Shown here piece by piece: positions 51,325 through 64,000 of a DNA stretch of 64,000 bases. Under the pieces are notes generated by a model. That model was not told the origin of the DNA. It saw only the letters and a list, made by a program, of their open reading frames with translations, and ran no database searches. The position numbers were made by a program, and so were the translations under genes. Origin of the DNA: Arthrobacter sp. YN (GTDB lineage Bacteria > Actinomycetota > Actinomycetes > Actinomycetales > Micrococcaceae); contig NZ_CP022436.1 of NCBI RefSeq assembly GCF_002224285.1, positions 4,712,001-4,776,000 of the forward strand, written 5' to 3'. Every line of letters starts with the position of its first letter. Position 1 is the stretch's first letter.

Positions 51325-52721
51325 CTACTTGCCGTTGCCCTTTCCGTTCTCGGACTTCTTGTCGTTCTTGCCCTCGCTCTTCTGGCCCGCGAGGTCCTTG
51401 CCCGTGAGGGGCGCCTGGTCAACGGCGGGCTGGTCGGCAGGCGCTGGAACCTGCTCCGGGCGGGTTGCCTCCGAGAGGTCCACAACCTCTACCTGCGCGG
51501 TCTCACCTGGCACAGTGCCTGCCGGCACTGTCTGTGCAGGGACCGGATCAGCGAGCACCGGATCCACGGGCGCGGCCGGGCCGGCAGGACCGCTTGGCTG
51601 CGGCTCGGCCTGCGATACACCGGGATCTGCGGGCTGTGACGGATCGGCAGTGTTGTTGCCGAACGGGTTGATGCCCTGCGAGAAAATCAGCAGCGCAAGC
51701 GGGATGGTCACTGCTGCTGCCGCGACACCCTTGGCCGTCCTGGGTCGACGCCTGCCGAAGTCAAGGATGCTGGTGACCGTCGCCTGCTTCCGGGTCGACG
51801 AACGCTGCGGGCGTTTCGGGCGTTTCGGAAGCACTGTCGGCAGCAACGCAGTCCTTCGGCCGGACTGGATGCCTGCTTCGGCCAGCGACTGTTCCACATG
51901 GTGGGCGCCGGGACGCTTTTCGGGATCCATGTCCGTCATGGCTTCCAGGAGCTCCCTCAGCGGGCCGGGCAATTCCACGGGGACCTGTGGCGAACGATGC
52001 AGGCGCGCTGATGCCGTTTCAATGGGCGTCCCCGGGTATTCTGCCTTGCCGGTGAGGCATTCAAGGAGCACCAGGCCCAGCGAGTAGATGTCGCTCGCCG
52101 GGGTCAGATGCAAACCCTGGGCTTGTTCGGGACTCAGATACTGTGCCGTACCCACGGTGAATCCGGTGGCGGTCAGGCGGTTGTCGTTCATCACCAGCGC
52201 CACACCGAAGTCCGCCAACTTGACCGACTCCCCAGCCCGTCGTCGTCGGATACCAGAATGTTGGCCGGCTTGATGTCACGGTGGATGACGCCCTGCCCGT
52301 GAACCTGGGACAGGGCCCCGGCCAGCCGGATCCCTATGCGCGCGGTTTCGGGAACGGTGAGCGGTCCATCCGACAGCACGGCCCGCAGGTCCCGGCCTTC
52401 CGCCAGTTCCATGACCAGATAAGCGCGCTCTTCGTCGTTCCTGGTGTCCACGCCGGCATCGAATGCGGCCACGAGCCCTGGGTGGTCAAAGGCGGCGAGG
52501 AGCCGCATCTCGTTTTCCTGGCGGGCCCGGAATGACTCGTCGCCTGAGCCGGGCAGGAAGATCTTGATGGCCACCTCGCGGCCCAGCAGCAGATCTGTCG
52601 CACGGTAGACAGCCGACATGGCGCCCCGGCCAAGGACGGGCCCCAGCTGGTAGCGGCCGTCAAGTGTGTCGTCGATGGAATCAGGGACGGGGGAGTCCAC
52701 AGCCTCGTCAATGGTGCCCAC
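51325..52721 (-). pseudogene. PknB-type Ser/Thr protein kinase with membrane anchor, frameshifted
   Basis: Kinase core: GRYQLGPVLGRGAMSAVYRA (P-loop), EVAIKIF (Lys), HRDIKPANILV (catalytic loop), then a break at the GGGG run 52230-52233. One added G restores ESVKLADFGVALVM (DFG) in frame with GTAQYLSPEQAQGL. After the kinase domain come a basic linker, one membrane helix (GVAAAAVTIPLALLIFSQGI) and a Pro/Ala-rich extracellular tail, with no PASTA domains. I took the GTG at 52721 as start; earlier GTG/TTG codons at 52730 and 52784 are possible. The restored length is about 465. Confidence 0.82.
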
Positions 52722-52953
52722 GAATGTCACGTCCTTCAGGCATACCTGGAGCCTCGGACCCAACCGCTGTCCTTGCGTCACCAAGCAATGCCGTCAATCA
52801 AACTTTCACGATGGCCGCGCGGCCGAGCTGCTTCAGCCACGTGCGGCCCAGGCAAGGAGCCCGAACAGCATCATCCGGTTTCACCAGATAAGTCATCAGG
52901 ATACTGATTAAGGAACGGGAAGAACAATGCGGAGTGCTGCGTTACGGCGGAAA

Positions 52954-53595
52954 TCAGGCCTTGCGCACCTGATCCACCGCCGCCCGCAACGTACCCGCCG
53001 GCACGCCCAGGGACCATTCGGCAACGTCGGTAACGAACCGCATGAACGCTTCATAGTCGAAGGTTCCGGGGTTGTTGACGTAGGAGCCGACGCCGTCGAT
53101 CGCCACCCAGATCCGGATGCACGCCGCGAACGGGTCTTCCACGGCAAAGTCACCGGAGGCCACGCCATCCTCAATAAGGGTTGTGAGCCGGGTCCGGTCC
53201 AGGTATTCCTGCGCCAGCATGGCATCCGCCAACGCTGGCGTGAAGCGGCAGAGGTGCCTCGCATTGAGCCACAGCCGGGTGAGTTCCAAGGCGCCGCCGC
53301 CCTCGATGCGGGAAATCAGGTGGGCCATCCGCGCGAGGGGCGTTCCGCCGTCGGGAAATAACTCTTCCCGCTCTTCCGATACTGCCAGGACAAAGGCCGC
53401 GACCACCAGATCCTCGGCGGCCGGGTAGTAGTGGCTGATCAGGCCGGGCCGCACACCCAAGCGGTCCGCGACGGCGCGGAGGGTTATCCGTTCGAGCCCC
53501 TCACCCAGGGCAATCGAGGCGGCCTCAGCAAGGATTTCGGCTCGGCGCTCGTCAGGTAATTTTCGAACGCGTTGGGATGTGGGGCTTGACACCAT
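52954..53595 (-). CDS. TetR-family regulator
   Basis: 213 residues. HTH: RAEILAEAASIALGEGLERI and TLRAVADRLGVRPGLISHYY; the C-terminal ligand domain is helical (RMAHLISRIEGGGALELTRL). Divergent from the NCS1 transporter operon, with an array of CCAATAG/CTATTGG half-sites in the 112-bp gap. It probably represses that operon and itself, responding to the transported compound (inference). Confidence 0.9.
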   Translation of the reverse strand: MVSSPTSQRVRKLPDERRAEILAEAASIALGEGLERITLRAVADRLGVRPGLISHYYPAAEDLVVAAFVLAVSEEREELFPDGGTPLARMAHLISRIEGGGALELTRLWLNARHLCRFTPALADAMLAQEYLDRTRLTTLIEDGVASGDFAVEDPFAACIRIWVAIDGVGSYVNNPGTFDYEAFMRFVTDVAEWSLGVPAGTLRAAVDQVRKA

Positions 53596-53605
53596 GCCCC
53601 CCAGT

Positions 53606-53652
53606 CTATTGGATTAGTGACCAATAGCACGTTGGTCGCATGACCAATAGCA
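53606..53652. promoter_or_regulatory. TetR operator array, CTATTGG/CCAATAG half-sites
   Basis: CTATTGG (53606-53612) and CCAATAG (53621-53627) form one dyad. The direct repeat TGACCAATAGCA occurs at 53618-53629 and 53641-53652, with an inverted half TTGGTC at 53632-53637. Located between the divergent tetR and NCS1 genes, overlapping their promoters. Confidence 0.7.
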
Positions 53653-53707
53653 TCAATGGCCCGGTATCCCATCGTCGTGAGCCGGTCCTTGCCCGAGAGG
53701 AACAGCG

Positions 53708-58003
<4,296 letters not shown>

Positions 58004-58066
58004 AACCACCGCGCCGATCCAGAACGCCCGCTGCTCCGAATCACTTGCAAAGACCAGGAGCAGCAG

Positions 58067-58978
58067 GTGATCACGGAAGTTCTGCAGGAAGCGTCCCTAC
58101 CGGGCAGCGCAGTTTTTAGGCGGGAGGTGATTCCCACCCAACTGGGTCCGTGCGCTGTACGCGTTCAGGAAGCCCCGAGGAGGCGTGACCACATCGCCGA
58201 CGTCTACCTCCACGGTGCCGCGGGATCGTGGACAACCTTCCAACCACTGCTCCCCGGCTCCCGTGAACGCGACCAAATCCTCCTGGACCTGCCCGGCTGG
58301 GGTGACTCCACCGTAAATGCGCGGCTGGAGTCCGCTACCGTCGAGGCCATGGCGGGTGCCGTGGTCGAGGTTCTGGACAGCCTCGGTTACCGCACGTGGA
58401 ACCTGGTGGGCCACTCCATGGGTGGCGTCATTGCCTTGCATCTTGCTGCGGCGTGGCCTGAACAAACACGCAGCGTTGCGGCTATATCGCCCACGGCCTT
58501 CGGCGTTGCCCACTCTGTCCGGCATCCGTGGCGCGGGCTCGCGACGCTGCCGTGGTTTGTCGGGATGCTCCTGCTCATGCGTGCCATGGCAGCCCCGGGT
58601 GCCTGGGGCCTGGCCCTGATCCGGGGTGTCGGCGCCACTCCACTGATGCGGCTGCTGTTGTCGCCCCTCTTCGCGGACCCTGCGGCCATTCCGGCGGACG
58701 TCATCCGCGGGTTGGGACGCAACGCCCGCCCACGGGCCTTCTGCGCAGCAACGCGGGCCGTGGCGCAGTACGACTTTGCCCAGTGGAACGGCATCAGGTG
58801 TCCCATCCTTGCAATCCGCGGGGACAGCGATGCGTTCACTCCCCCATCCGATCTTGATCAGCTGGCCTCCGCTGGGCCGCATGTCAGGACCATGACAGTG
58901 CCGAACTGCGGCCACTTCGCGATTGCCGAGCAACCCACCCTCGTCACGGAACTGCTGGACGAACTGCGGCACCGCTGA
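58067..58978 (+). CDS. Alpha/beta hydrolase
   Basis: 303 residues from a GTG at 58067 with AGGAG nine bases upstream. DVYLHGAAGSWTTFQPLLPG (oxyanion loop), WNLVGHSMGGVIALHLAAAW (nucleophile Ser), IRGDSDAFTPP (Asp) and PNCGHFAIAEQP (His) complete the triad. An ester, lactone or C-C bond hydrolase of the epoxide-hydrolase/MhpC-like branch. It follows the amidohydrolase after 63 bp and may belong to the same operon. Confidence 0.88.
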   Translation: MITEVLQEASLPGSAVFRREVIPTQLGPCAVRVQEAPRRRDHIADVYLHGAAGSWTTFQPLLPGSRERDQILLDLPGWGDSTVNARLESATVEAMAGAVVEVLDSLGYRTWNLVGHSMGGVIALHLAAAWPEQTRSVAAISPTAFGVAHSVRHPWRGLATLPWFVGMLLLMRAMAAPGAWGLALIRGVGATPLMRLLLSPLFADPAAIPADVIRGLGRNARPRAFCAATRAVAQYDFAQWNGIRCPILAIRGDSDAFTPPSDLDQLASAGPHVRTMTVPNCGHFAIAEQPTLVTELLDELRHR

Positions 58979-58983
58979 ACGCC

Positions 58984-59005
58984 CGACGGCGACCTCCCGC
59001 CGTCG
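58984..59005. repeat. Dispersed palindrome, copy 3
   Basis: CGACGGCG-acctcc-CGCCGTCG lies 5 bases past the alpha/beta hydrolase stop, in the same orientation as copy 1 and with a near-identical loop. Confidence 0.7.
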
Positions 59006-59059
59006 TGCGCTTCCTTGCGTGACGTACGGAACTGCGGTCCCGCAGGTACGCAGGGCACA

Positions 59060-59653
59060 ATGGAAGGCATGACCCTCACAACTTTCGCCCTCGTCCGCCA
59101 TGGCCAGACCAACTGGAACGCGGAGCGCCGGTTGCAAGGGTCCACCGATATTCCGCTGAACGACGTCGGTCGCGGCCAGGCGCGCGAAGCCGTCGCCTTC
59201 CTGTCGGACCAGCCGTGGGACGCCGTGGTGTCCTCGCCGTTGGGCCGTGCCGCCGAAACTGCGGAGATCATCGCCGAAGGCCTTGGCTTGAAGGTTGCAC
59301 GGCTGGTTCCTGAGCTGACTGAACGCAGCTTTGGACCCGCCGAAGGGCTGCAGGCCGGCCCGGAACTGGAGGCCCTGCGCATCCCGGGCGGTTTCCGCGA
59401 CGGCGAAAGCGACGAAGCCGCCGCCGATCGAGGAATCGCAGCGTTGGAAGAACTCGCTCAAGAATTCGCCGGCAAGCGCGTCCTGGTGGTCGCGCACGGC
59501 ACGTTGATCCGACTGACTCTCAGCCGCGCGATCGGACGCACCTTGGACAGCGTCCAGAACGCGGTGCTAAACCTGGCCCACCACCACGTCACCGACGGCT
59601 GGCAGTTGGAGTACTTCAACGGCGAGCGCGTCACGGCCGACGTCGAGGCCTGA
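59060..59653 (+). CDS. Histidine phosphatase family protein (GpmB/CobC-like)
   Basis: 197 residues from the ATG at 59060; an in-frame ATG at 59069 is equally possible. LVRHGQTNWNAERRLQGSTD and VLVVAHGTLIRLTLSRAIG give the two active-site His regions, and VVSSPLGRAAETAEIIAEGL and LTERSFGPAEG are typical of GpmB/CobC-type phosphatases. It hydrolyses small phosphate esters, and the substrate is unclear. Followed by a terminator. Confidence 0.9.
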   Translation: MEGMTLTTFALVRHGQTNWNAERRLQGSTDIPLNDVGRGQAREAVAFLSDQPWDAVVSSPLGRAAETAEIIAEGLGLKVARLVPELTERSFGPAEGLQAGPELEALRIPGGFRDGESDEAAADRGIAALEELAQEFAGKRVLVVAHGTLIRLTLSRAIGRTLDSVQNAVLNLAHHHVTDGWQLEYFNGERVTADVEA

Positions 59654-59672
59654 TTGAGCGTCTTGCCCCAAG

Positions 59673-59706
59673 GAAAGGCGGCCGCCGGTTTCGGCGACCG
59701 CCTTTC
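59673..59706 (+). terminator. Terminator after the histidine phosphatase gene
   Basis: GAAAGGCGG (59673-59681) pairs with CCGCCTTTC (59698-59706). The inner GCCG/CGGC bases extend the stem with one bulge, and it lies between convergent genes. Confidence 0.8.
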
Positions 59707-59741
59707 ACCTGCCGACGGCTGAACCTTCGGCGGTGGGCAGC

Positions 59742-59996
59742 TTAGTAGTTGTAACCGAAGCTGCCGATGTACATCCGCTGGTACTTGTTCCAGTGGCACG
59801 GAGTAACCGCAGTTACCGACCCCCCATAAGCCTGAATCGCTGCACGGAGTTCTGCTGAACACGCAGCGTTGGTGGCCCTGACCACTTGGTAGGTGTTGTA
59901 ATCAGCGTGGGCTGGCGCGGCCATCACCAGCGCCCCTGCACTGAGGGAAATTCCCGCCACCGCTGTTGCAAGGACCGTTTTGAGCTTTTTCATCAT
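59742..59996 (-). CDS. Small secreted protein with two cysteines
   Basis: 84 residues. A Sec signal (MMKKLKTVLATAVAGISLSA, cleavage after AHA near residue 31) is followed by a mature part of about 53 residues with two Cys (NAACSAELR, VTPCHWNKY) and many aromatics (GSFGYNY end). No family recognised; it could be a small secreted peptide or inhibitor. The start overlaps the previous stop by one base (TAATG), so it is translated with the upstream membrane protein. Confidence 0.7.
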   Translation of the reverse strand: MMKKLKTVLATAVAGISLSAGALVMAAPAHADYNTYQVVRATNAACSAELRAAIQAYGGSVTAVTPCHWNKYQRMYIGSFGYNY

Positions 59997-60592
59997 TACC
60001 CCCTGTTGGACTGCCTTGAACCTCCCACACTAGGGGCACCTTCAACGCGCCGGGAATGGGCAGAGGTCCCCTGCCCGCCGCTCAGCGCGGCTTCCAGCAA
60101 GCGGTCGAAGCTGGACATTCCGTTCCGGGGATGGACTGCCGTGATCACTGCGCGCCACCTCGCCGGAGCATCTTCGTCACGCGCGAGGACCCGCTGTACC
60201 TGCAGCCGCAGGCCCGGCACTCCGCTAACGGCGATTGGCCACGACTCGCCGCTCCTGATGATCCGGTTGAGTTGCTTCACCGAGAGCCCGCAGCGGGAGC
60301 TGCCCGTCACCTCATCGATGGTGTCATTGACCCTCTTGGCGATTCCCCGAATGAACTTCCGCTGAGCTGCGATAACAGGAATCGTGAGAAGACCTGCGAA
60401 GACCACCGTGAACAGGGCGAGGGCTCCGATGCTTCTGAACGCGGGCGAAAAGACCATCAGAAGCAGCCCCAAAAGCAACCCCAGCACGCCGAAGATCACG
60501 AACTTGATGACTGGCTCGTCGCCCGACTTCCTTTCCCAATGAACCACTGTGACCGCGTCCTTGGGGCATGGTGGTTGCGCTGAATCTTTCAT
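59996..60592 (-). CDS. Hypothetical membrane protein, middle gene of a three-gene operon
   Basis: 198 residues with two adjacent membrane helices (FVIFGVLGLLLGLLLMVF and GALALFTVVFAGLLTIPVIA, residues ~30-75) and a C-terminal cytoplasmic domain rich in Arg. No family recognised. It overlaps the upstream coiled-coil gene by four bases (ATGA) and the downstream secreted-peptide gene by one, so the three are a coupled unit. Confidence 0.65.
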   Translation of the reverse strand: MKDSAQPPCPKDAVTVVHWERKSGDEPVIKFVIFGVLGLLLGLLLMVFSPAFRSIGALALFTVVFAGLLTIPVIAAQRKFIRGIAKRVNDTIDEVTGSSRCGLSVKQLNRIIRSGESWPIAVSGVPGLRLQVQRVLARDEDAPARWRAVITAVHPRNGMSSFDRLLEAALSGGQGTSAHSRRVEGAPSVGGSRQSNRG

Positions 60593-61155
60593 GGTCGGGG
60601 TCCCTTCACTTCCATGAGCGCTTCGGCCAGGACGACCGCTTCGCGGGCTTGCCTCAGATCGCTGAGCAATCCAAGGTCCGGGGTTGTAGCAGCGGCGCCG
60701 TTTGCGCCGGCAAGTTCATAGAGGGCGCTTTTCAGGTTGTGCCGGTCTTGCGACACTGCACGTGACGCCTGCAGTTTTGCCCTGCCGGCCTCCAGCTCAC
60801 CCAAGGACTTGTGGATGGCGTCACGGTGGTCTTGCAGCAGGTGCAACTTTTCGGTGATGCGCTCTGTCTGCGCGTGGTGAAGTGCCACCATTTTCACAGC
60901 TGTAGCGTGGAGTTCACGCAGAGCGGCATATGTCTCCGGTTCGCCGGCGCAGCGGTCAAGTTCCAGGGCGACCCTGGTCCGGCGTTGCTCCCATTTCAAG
61001 GAAGCACCCTGGTACTTCTCCACGAGCAACGAGACCGCGCCGAGTGCCTGGATGACGGATCGGAGCCGTGTGCTGAGACGGGCTGCGGCGTCGTCCAACC
61101 TCTCGATGAAGGCAGCGTAATTGTCCGGGGGCGGAAATTTGTCCTCTGGGTTCAT
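60589..61155 (-). CDS. Hypothetical helical (coiled-coil) protein
   Basis: 188 residues from the ATG at 61155 (GGGGGG upstream); an extension to 61251 has no support. Nearly all helical, with heptad-like runs (AAFIERLDDAAARLSTRLRS, YAALRELHATAVKMVALHHA, AIHKSLGELEAGRAKLQASR). No signal peptide or family. The general look is that of phage-tail/ESX-adjacent helical proteins, but I would not assign it. First gene of the coupled three-gene operon. Confidence 0.6.
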   Translation of the reverse strand: MNPEDKFPPPDNYAAFIERLDDAAARLSTRLRSVIQALGAVSLLVEKYQGASLKWEQRRTRVALELDRCAGEPETYAALRELHATAVKMVALHHAQTERITEKLHLLQDHRDAIHKSLGELEAGRAKLQASRAVSQDRHNLKSALYELAGANGAAATTPDLGLLSDLRQAREAVVLAEALMEVKGPRP

Positions 61156-61480
61156 GGGCCCCCCGCCCATCCCATCCGTGGTGCTGCATCTTCCCGCAGG
61201 AAGGCCTGGTCCCGCCCACTGAAGCGGGAGCCCGGCAAGGAAAACGCTCCCCAAACGCCCATGTCATGAGGATAGAGGCTTCGGGCCGCCGGTCATAGGC
61301 CCTGCTGTCGATGGTCCAGGCCTACGCCTGTGGCTGGTCGGAGCCGTCCTGCTTGGCGCCAATCGGCTGTTCACCGGGTAATCGTCGAATTGTGCAAAAG
61401 AAAGTCCCCGGTGCAATGGTTCGACATCAAGGCGCGAGGGGAGACTGGACAAGGACATCCAGACTACCCAGGAGTTATCA
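61156..61480. other. Gene-free gap between divergent units
   Basis: Contains the divergent promoters of the three-gene operon and the SDR gene. No open frame with a ribosome site, no strong hairpin and no repeat were recognised. Confidence 0.5.
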
Positions 61481-62185
61481 TTGCGCTCGGATCAATTGAG
61501 TGGAGTTCGTGTTGCCGTCACCGGCGCAACGGGCGGTATCGGAAGAGAATTGGTTCTGGCGCTTGTGGCGCTTGGCGCCGTTGTGGCGGCCACGGGGACC
61601 TCGGAAGAACGACTTACCGAACTGCGCGGCAGCCATGATGGCCTCCTCACCTATGCGGCAGACATCACGTCCGAAGCTGATGTAGCCGGCTTTTTTCATG
61701 AGATCGGTACCCGATGGGGCGGCGTCGATGCTGTCATCAACCTCGCCGGGACATCAATACCCGGCAAAATAGAAGAGATGCCGGCCGCCGATTTCCTGAA
61801 GATGCTGGAAGTCAACGTCATGGGTACGTTCTTGGCTTGCAAATACGCAATCCCGCTGCTCACCGACAATAAGGGCCTCGTCATTAACGTCAGTTCATTG
61901 GCGGGTTCACGTCCCAACGCGACGGCGCCCGGATATTGCACGGCGAAGGCCGCCGTTTCCATGTTCAGTGACGCGTTGGGGTTACAGATCAAAGACAGAA
62001 ACCTCAGGGTCAGCAACCTTTCGCCGGGAGGGGCCGACACTCCTTTTTGGGGTGACCGGCCCGTCAAGCGCGAAGCGCTGATGTCTCCGGCCGACGTCGT
62101 CTCGGCGATCCTCTTCGTTCTCGCAACGCCGCCACACGTCGTCGTACGGGAACTGAGTTTCGAATCCACCGGCCTTCCGCACTAA
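61481..62185 (+). CDS. SDR-family oxidoreductase
   Basis: 234 residues from a TTG at 61481 (GGAG six bases upstream). GVRVAVTGATGGIGRELVLA is the NAD(P) loop, VINLAGTS the second Gly motif and PGYCTAKAAVSMF the YxxxK site (Tyr and Lys as expected). Classical SDR; substrate unknown. It converges with the heparinase-type gene across a bidirectional hairpin. Confidence 0.9.
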   Translation: MRSDQLSGVRVAVTGATGGIGRELVLALVALGAVVAATGTSEERLTELRGSHDGLLTYAADITSEADVAGFFHEIGTRWGGVDAVINLAGTSIPGKIEEMPAADFLKMLEVNVMGTFLACKYAIPLLTDNKGLVINVSSLAGSRPNATAPGYCTAKAAVSMFSDALGLQIKDRNLRVSNLSPGGADTPFWGDRPVKREALMSPADVVSAILFVLATPPHVVVRELSFESTGLPH

Positions 62186-62206
62186 CTGCTCAAGAAGTAA
62201 CCGCAG

Positions 62207-62242
62207 TGAATAAACCCCTCGCAAGCCGCGGGGGTTTATTCA
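62207..62242. terminator. Bidirectional terminator between SDR and heparinase genes
   Basis: TGAATAAACCCC (62207-62218) and GGGGTTTATTCA (62231-62242) are perfect 12-bp arms around 12 bases, with T/A-rich outer ends that can serve both strands. Confidence 0.85.
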
Positions 62243-62297
62243 GTACGTCAGTTATTTCTCCCAGCACTTACTGCCGGTGGCGGGGCGCCGAAACCCC

Positions 62298-64000
62298 TCA
62301 GCTGGTTCGCTGTGCCGCACTGCCAGGAATAGCCCGAACCCGAAGCTTGGCGCTTGAGCCGGCCGGCGTTGACAAGCGGATGACGATACGACGCAGTCCT
62401 GGATTGGGCGAATCCTGGAGCTCACGCGCTCCGGAGACGTCCTCCACCGCAATGGTCGTTTCCGCCGAGGGTTCCACCATCAGCGCCAGCGACTGTCCGT
62501 CTTGAAGGAGCAGCAGTCCTTGGGGTGTCCGGCTTACTTCGGCCCCGGTGAGCCATTGCCAGGCTGCCTGAACCGGTTGGGATCCAGTTGTCCACTCATC
62601 GCTGATAAGAACTGTGTTGTCAGTATCCAGCAATACCGTCCGTTCAACCCGTGTGACCTGCCCGCTGTAAAGGGACGTCAGGTCTACCACGTTGGCCGGT
62701 ACTCCTGGCCGAGTGGCCAACACAGTAATTTCACCTTTGCCGGAAACATCCTGGGCCGCACCATTGAACCGCAAGATATTGTGCCCTTCAGGGCCTGCGC
62801 GGAAAGTATCCCAGCGGGTACTGCCTTGCGAATAGTCCCAAAGGGCGATCCCGGCAGCACGCATCCGGTCGTAGCTCTCCGTACCCGGATCCACTGCCCA
62901 GCGGACCCCGTCAGCCTCCAGAACGAAGCCTCCCACGTCCATATGAGCATGCGAATGTTGAGGGGAACCGCCTTTGATTGCAACGAAAGTGGCCCGTGGA
63001 TCGGTCCAACTTGATCGCATCACCGCTACTGGCAAAACTCCACCTGCTGTCCAATGATGTGAACGCATTTCATTTTTTGCGCTCAGTTCCGGATTCCACC
63101 AAAGAAGTTCACATGGCAGGAGTCGGTTGGGGCGGAGTGCTATCTCGTCCTCTGATGGCTGGGACAGACGTTGAATCTCCGCCAGCTCGTCGACCGCCAG
63201 ATCCAAGCGACCCAGTTCGCCGGCAAACCACAGCATGATGGGCTCATTCTGGTTCTCAACGTTGTAATCGGCGTAAGTGAATTCCAGACCCGTCGGTCCG
63301 GTCATTTGAAGCTTGAAGTCGGCGGATTCAAGAAAACCAGGCAGTTTTTCCAAGCCCCAACTGCCTCCCCCTGCAGAGCGCAGGGCCTCGATCAGAATGA
63401 CATGGAACGAGGTCCCGTAGGCCCAGTAACTCACACCTTCGGGATAAGACCCATCCGGGGCATAGACCTTTCCAGCGATCGGGACATTCCTGACAGCCCT
63501 GTTGACAATCCTTTCGGCCAGACCAGGATCACGTTCCGCGACAGCCAAGGCGCCCACACTCAGTCCGGCGTTGCAGACCTGATTCCAGTTATAGTCTCCA
63601 TCAACCCAACCATTAATGCCCTCCTCCGCGTTCAGCGAAGGTTCAAGGGCTTTTGTCCTGATCGCAGTGGCTATGTAGTCCCTTTCCTCCTCCGGGATCT
63701 CGTCGTAAAGCCAATCCAGGCCGATGCCCGCGGCCAGCGCAGCTTCACCAACACTCAGGAAGTGGCCAGTCCCCCAGTTCTTCAAAGCGGCCAACCCGCG
63801 GAGCTCATCCCGGGCCCGATCCAGGTAACGCGCATCGTCACTGAGACGGTAAGCCATGGCCAACGCAAGGATACGGCCCTGAACTTCACGCACGGGATAC
63901 AAAAGGATCGGAACGGATTCATAATCCACCGGACCAGCGCCGAGGACCTCCTCGGCTATCTGCCCGATCAACGCTTTGATCTTCCGGGAGACGTCGTCAT
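62298..64000 (-). CDS. Heparinase II/III family polysaccharide lyase (5' end beyond window)
   Basis: At least 567 residues; the frame is still open at the right edge (the TTG at 63971 is not a start, since DDVSRKIKA continues upstream). An (alpha/alpha) toroid comes first (ILALAMAYRLSDDARYLDRA, GYN-type WVDGDYNWNQVCNAGLSVGA). The heparinase beta domain follows: GGSPQHSHAHMDVGGFVLEA, WAVDPGTESYD and GHNILRFNGAAQDV. Members cleave uronic-acid polysaccharides such as heparin, alginate or exopolysaccharide by beta-elimination. The visible part has no signal peptide because the N-terminus is missing. Confidence 0.9.
   Translation of the reverse strand, partial: DDVSRKIKALIGQIAEEVLGAGPVDYESVPILLYPVREVQGRILALAMAYRLSDDARYLDRARDELRGLAALKNWGTGHFLSVGEAALAAGIGLDWLYDEIPEEERDYIATAIRTKALEPSLNAEEGINGWVDGDYNWNQVCNAGLSVGALAVAERDPGLAERIVNRAVRNVPIAGKVYAPDGSYPEGVSYWAYGTSFHVILIEALRSAGGGSWGLEKLPGFLESADFKLQMTGPTGLEFTYADYNVENQNEPIMLWFAGELGRLDLAVDELAEIQRLSQPSEDEIALRPNRLLPCELLWWNPELSAKNEMRSHHWTAGGVLPVAVMRSSWTDPRATFVAIKGGSPQHSHAHMDVGGFVLEADGVRWAVDPGTESYDRMRAAGIALWDYSQGSTRWDTFRAGPEGHNILRFNGAAQDVSGKGEITVLATRPGVPANVVDLTSLYSGQVTRVERTVLLDTDNTVLISDEWTTGSQPVQAAWQWLTGAEVSRTPQGLLLLQDGQSLALMVEPSAETTIAVEDVSGARELQDSPNPGLRRIVIRLSTPAGSSAKLRVRAIPGSAAQRTS

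Overview
The window is high-GC chromosomal DNA from an actinobacterium. Gene content and several marker proteins point to the Arthrobacter/Paenarthrobacter group: an MndD-type homoprotocatechuate dioxygenase, an actinobacterial branched-chain keto acid dehydrogenase, many GTG/TTG starts, ATGA/GTGA overlaps, and hairpins without U-tracts at gene ends. The genus is inference. No rRNA or tRNA gene, integrase or CRISPR array was recognised.

Layout. 0-7.5 kb: an unrecognised gene cut by the left edge, a PEP-mutase-family lyase divergent from a PLP aminotransferase/universal stress protein pair, an APC permease divergent from a cytosine-deaminase-like amidohydrolase, and a PAP2 phosphatase. 7.5-12.6 kb: a bkd operon (E1 alpha, E1 beta, E2) downstream of a hisC-like aminotransferase. 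12.6-19.4 kb: a holin-like membrane protein, a WXG100-like/alpha-beta hydrolase pair, purB, two small enzymes and a lipoprotein. 19.4-26 kb: a homoprotocatechuate meta-cleavage operon (hpaG-gntR-hpaE-hpaD-hpaH-hpaI) with a fused FAH-RraA protein, a GntR operator and a large intercistronic hairpin. 26-32.4 kb: stress-related and hypothetical genes, including a broken csbD.

32.5-33.5 kb holds the strangest stretch: a roughly 990-bp non-coding segment bounded by 32-bp imperfect terminal inverted repeats that look Tn3-like. It carries a tandem array of two alternating unit types, each with its own small inverted repeat. 33.5-35.4 kb: a DUF2264 protein. 35.6-39.8 kb: a nine-gene envelope-stress cluster with several Asp23-fold paralogues, AmaP- and DUF2273-type membrane proteins, CsbD, an ECF sigma factor and a zinc-finger anti-sigma/Asp23 fusion. 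39.9-45.4 kb: a sugar ABC transporter operon with a DeoR-HTH/LacI-type regulator and repeated GTGAAC operator half-sites.

45.5-62.2 kb: a CDF transporter operon, an MFS transporter, a GAF sensor kinase, a Ser/Thr kinase, a TetR regulator divergent from an NCS1 transporter/serine hydrolase/amidohydrolase operon, further hydrolases, and a three-gene unknown operon. The right edge cuts a heparinase II/III-family gene. Four genes between 47 and 56 kb are each broken by a single missing G or C in a short homopolymer. Their restored frames fit their neighbours, so sequencing error is at least as likely as true decay.
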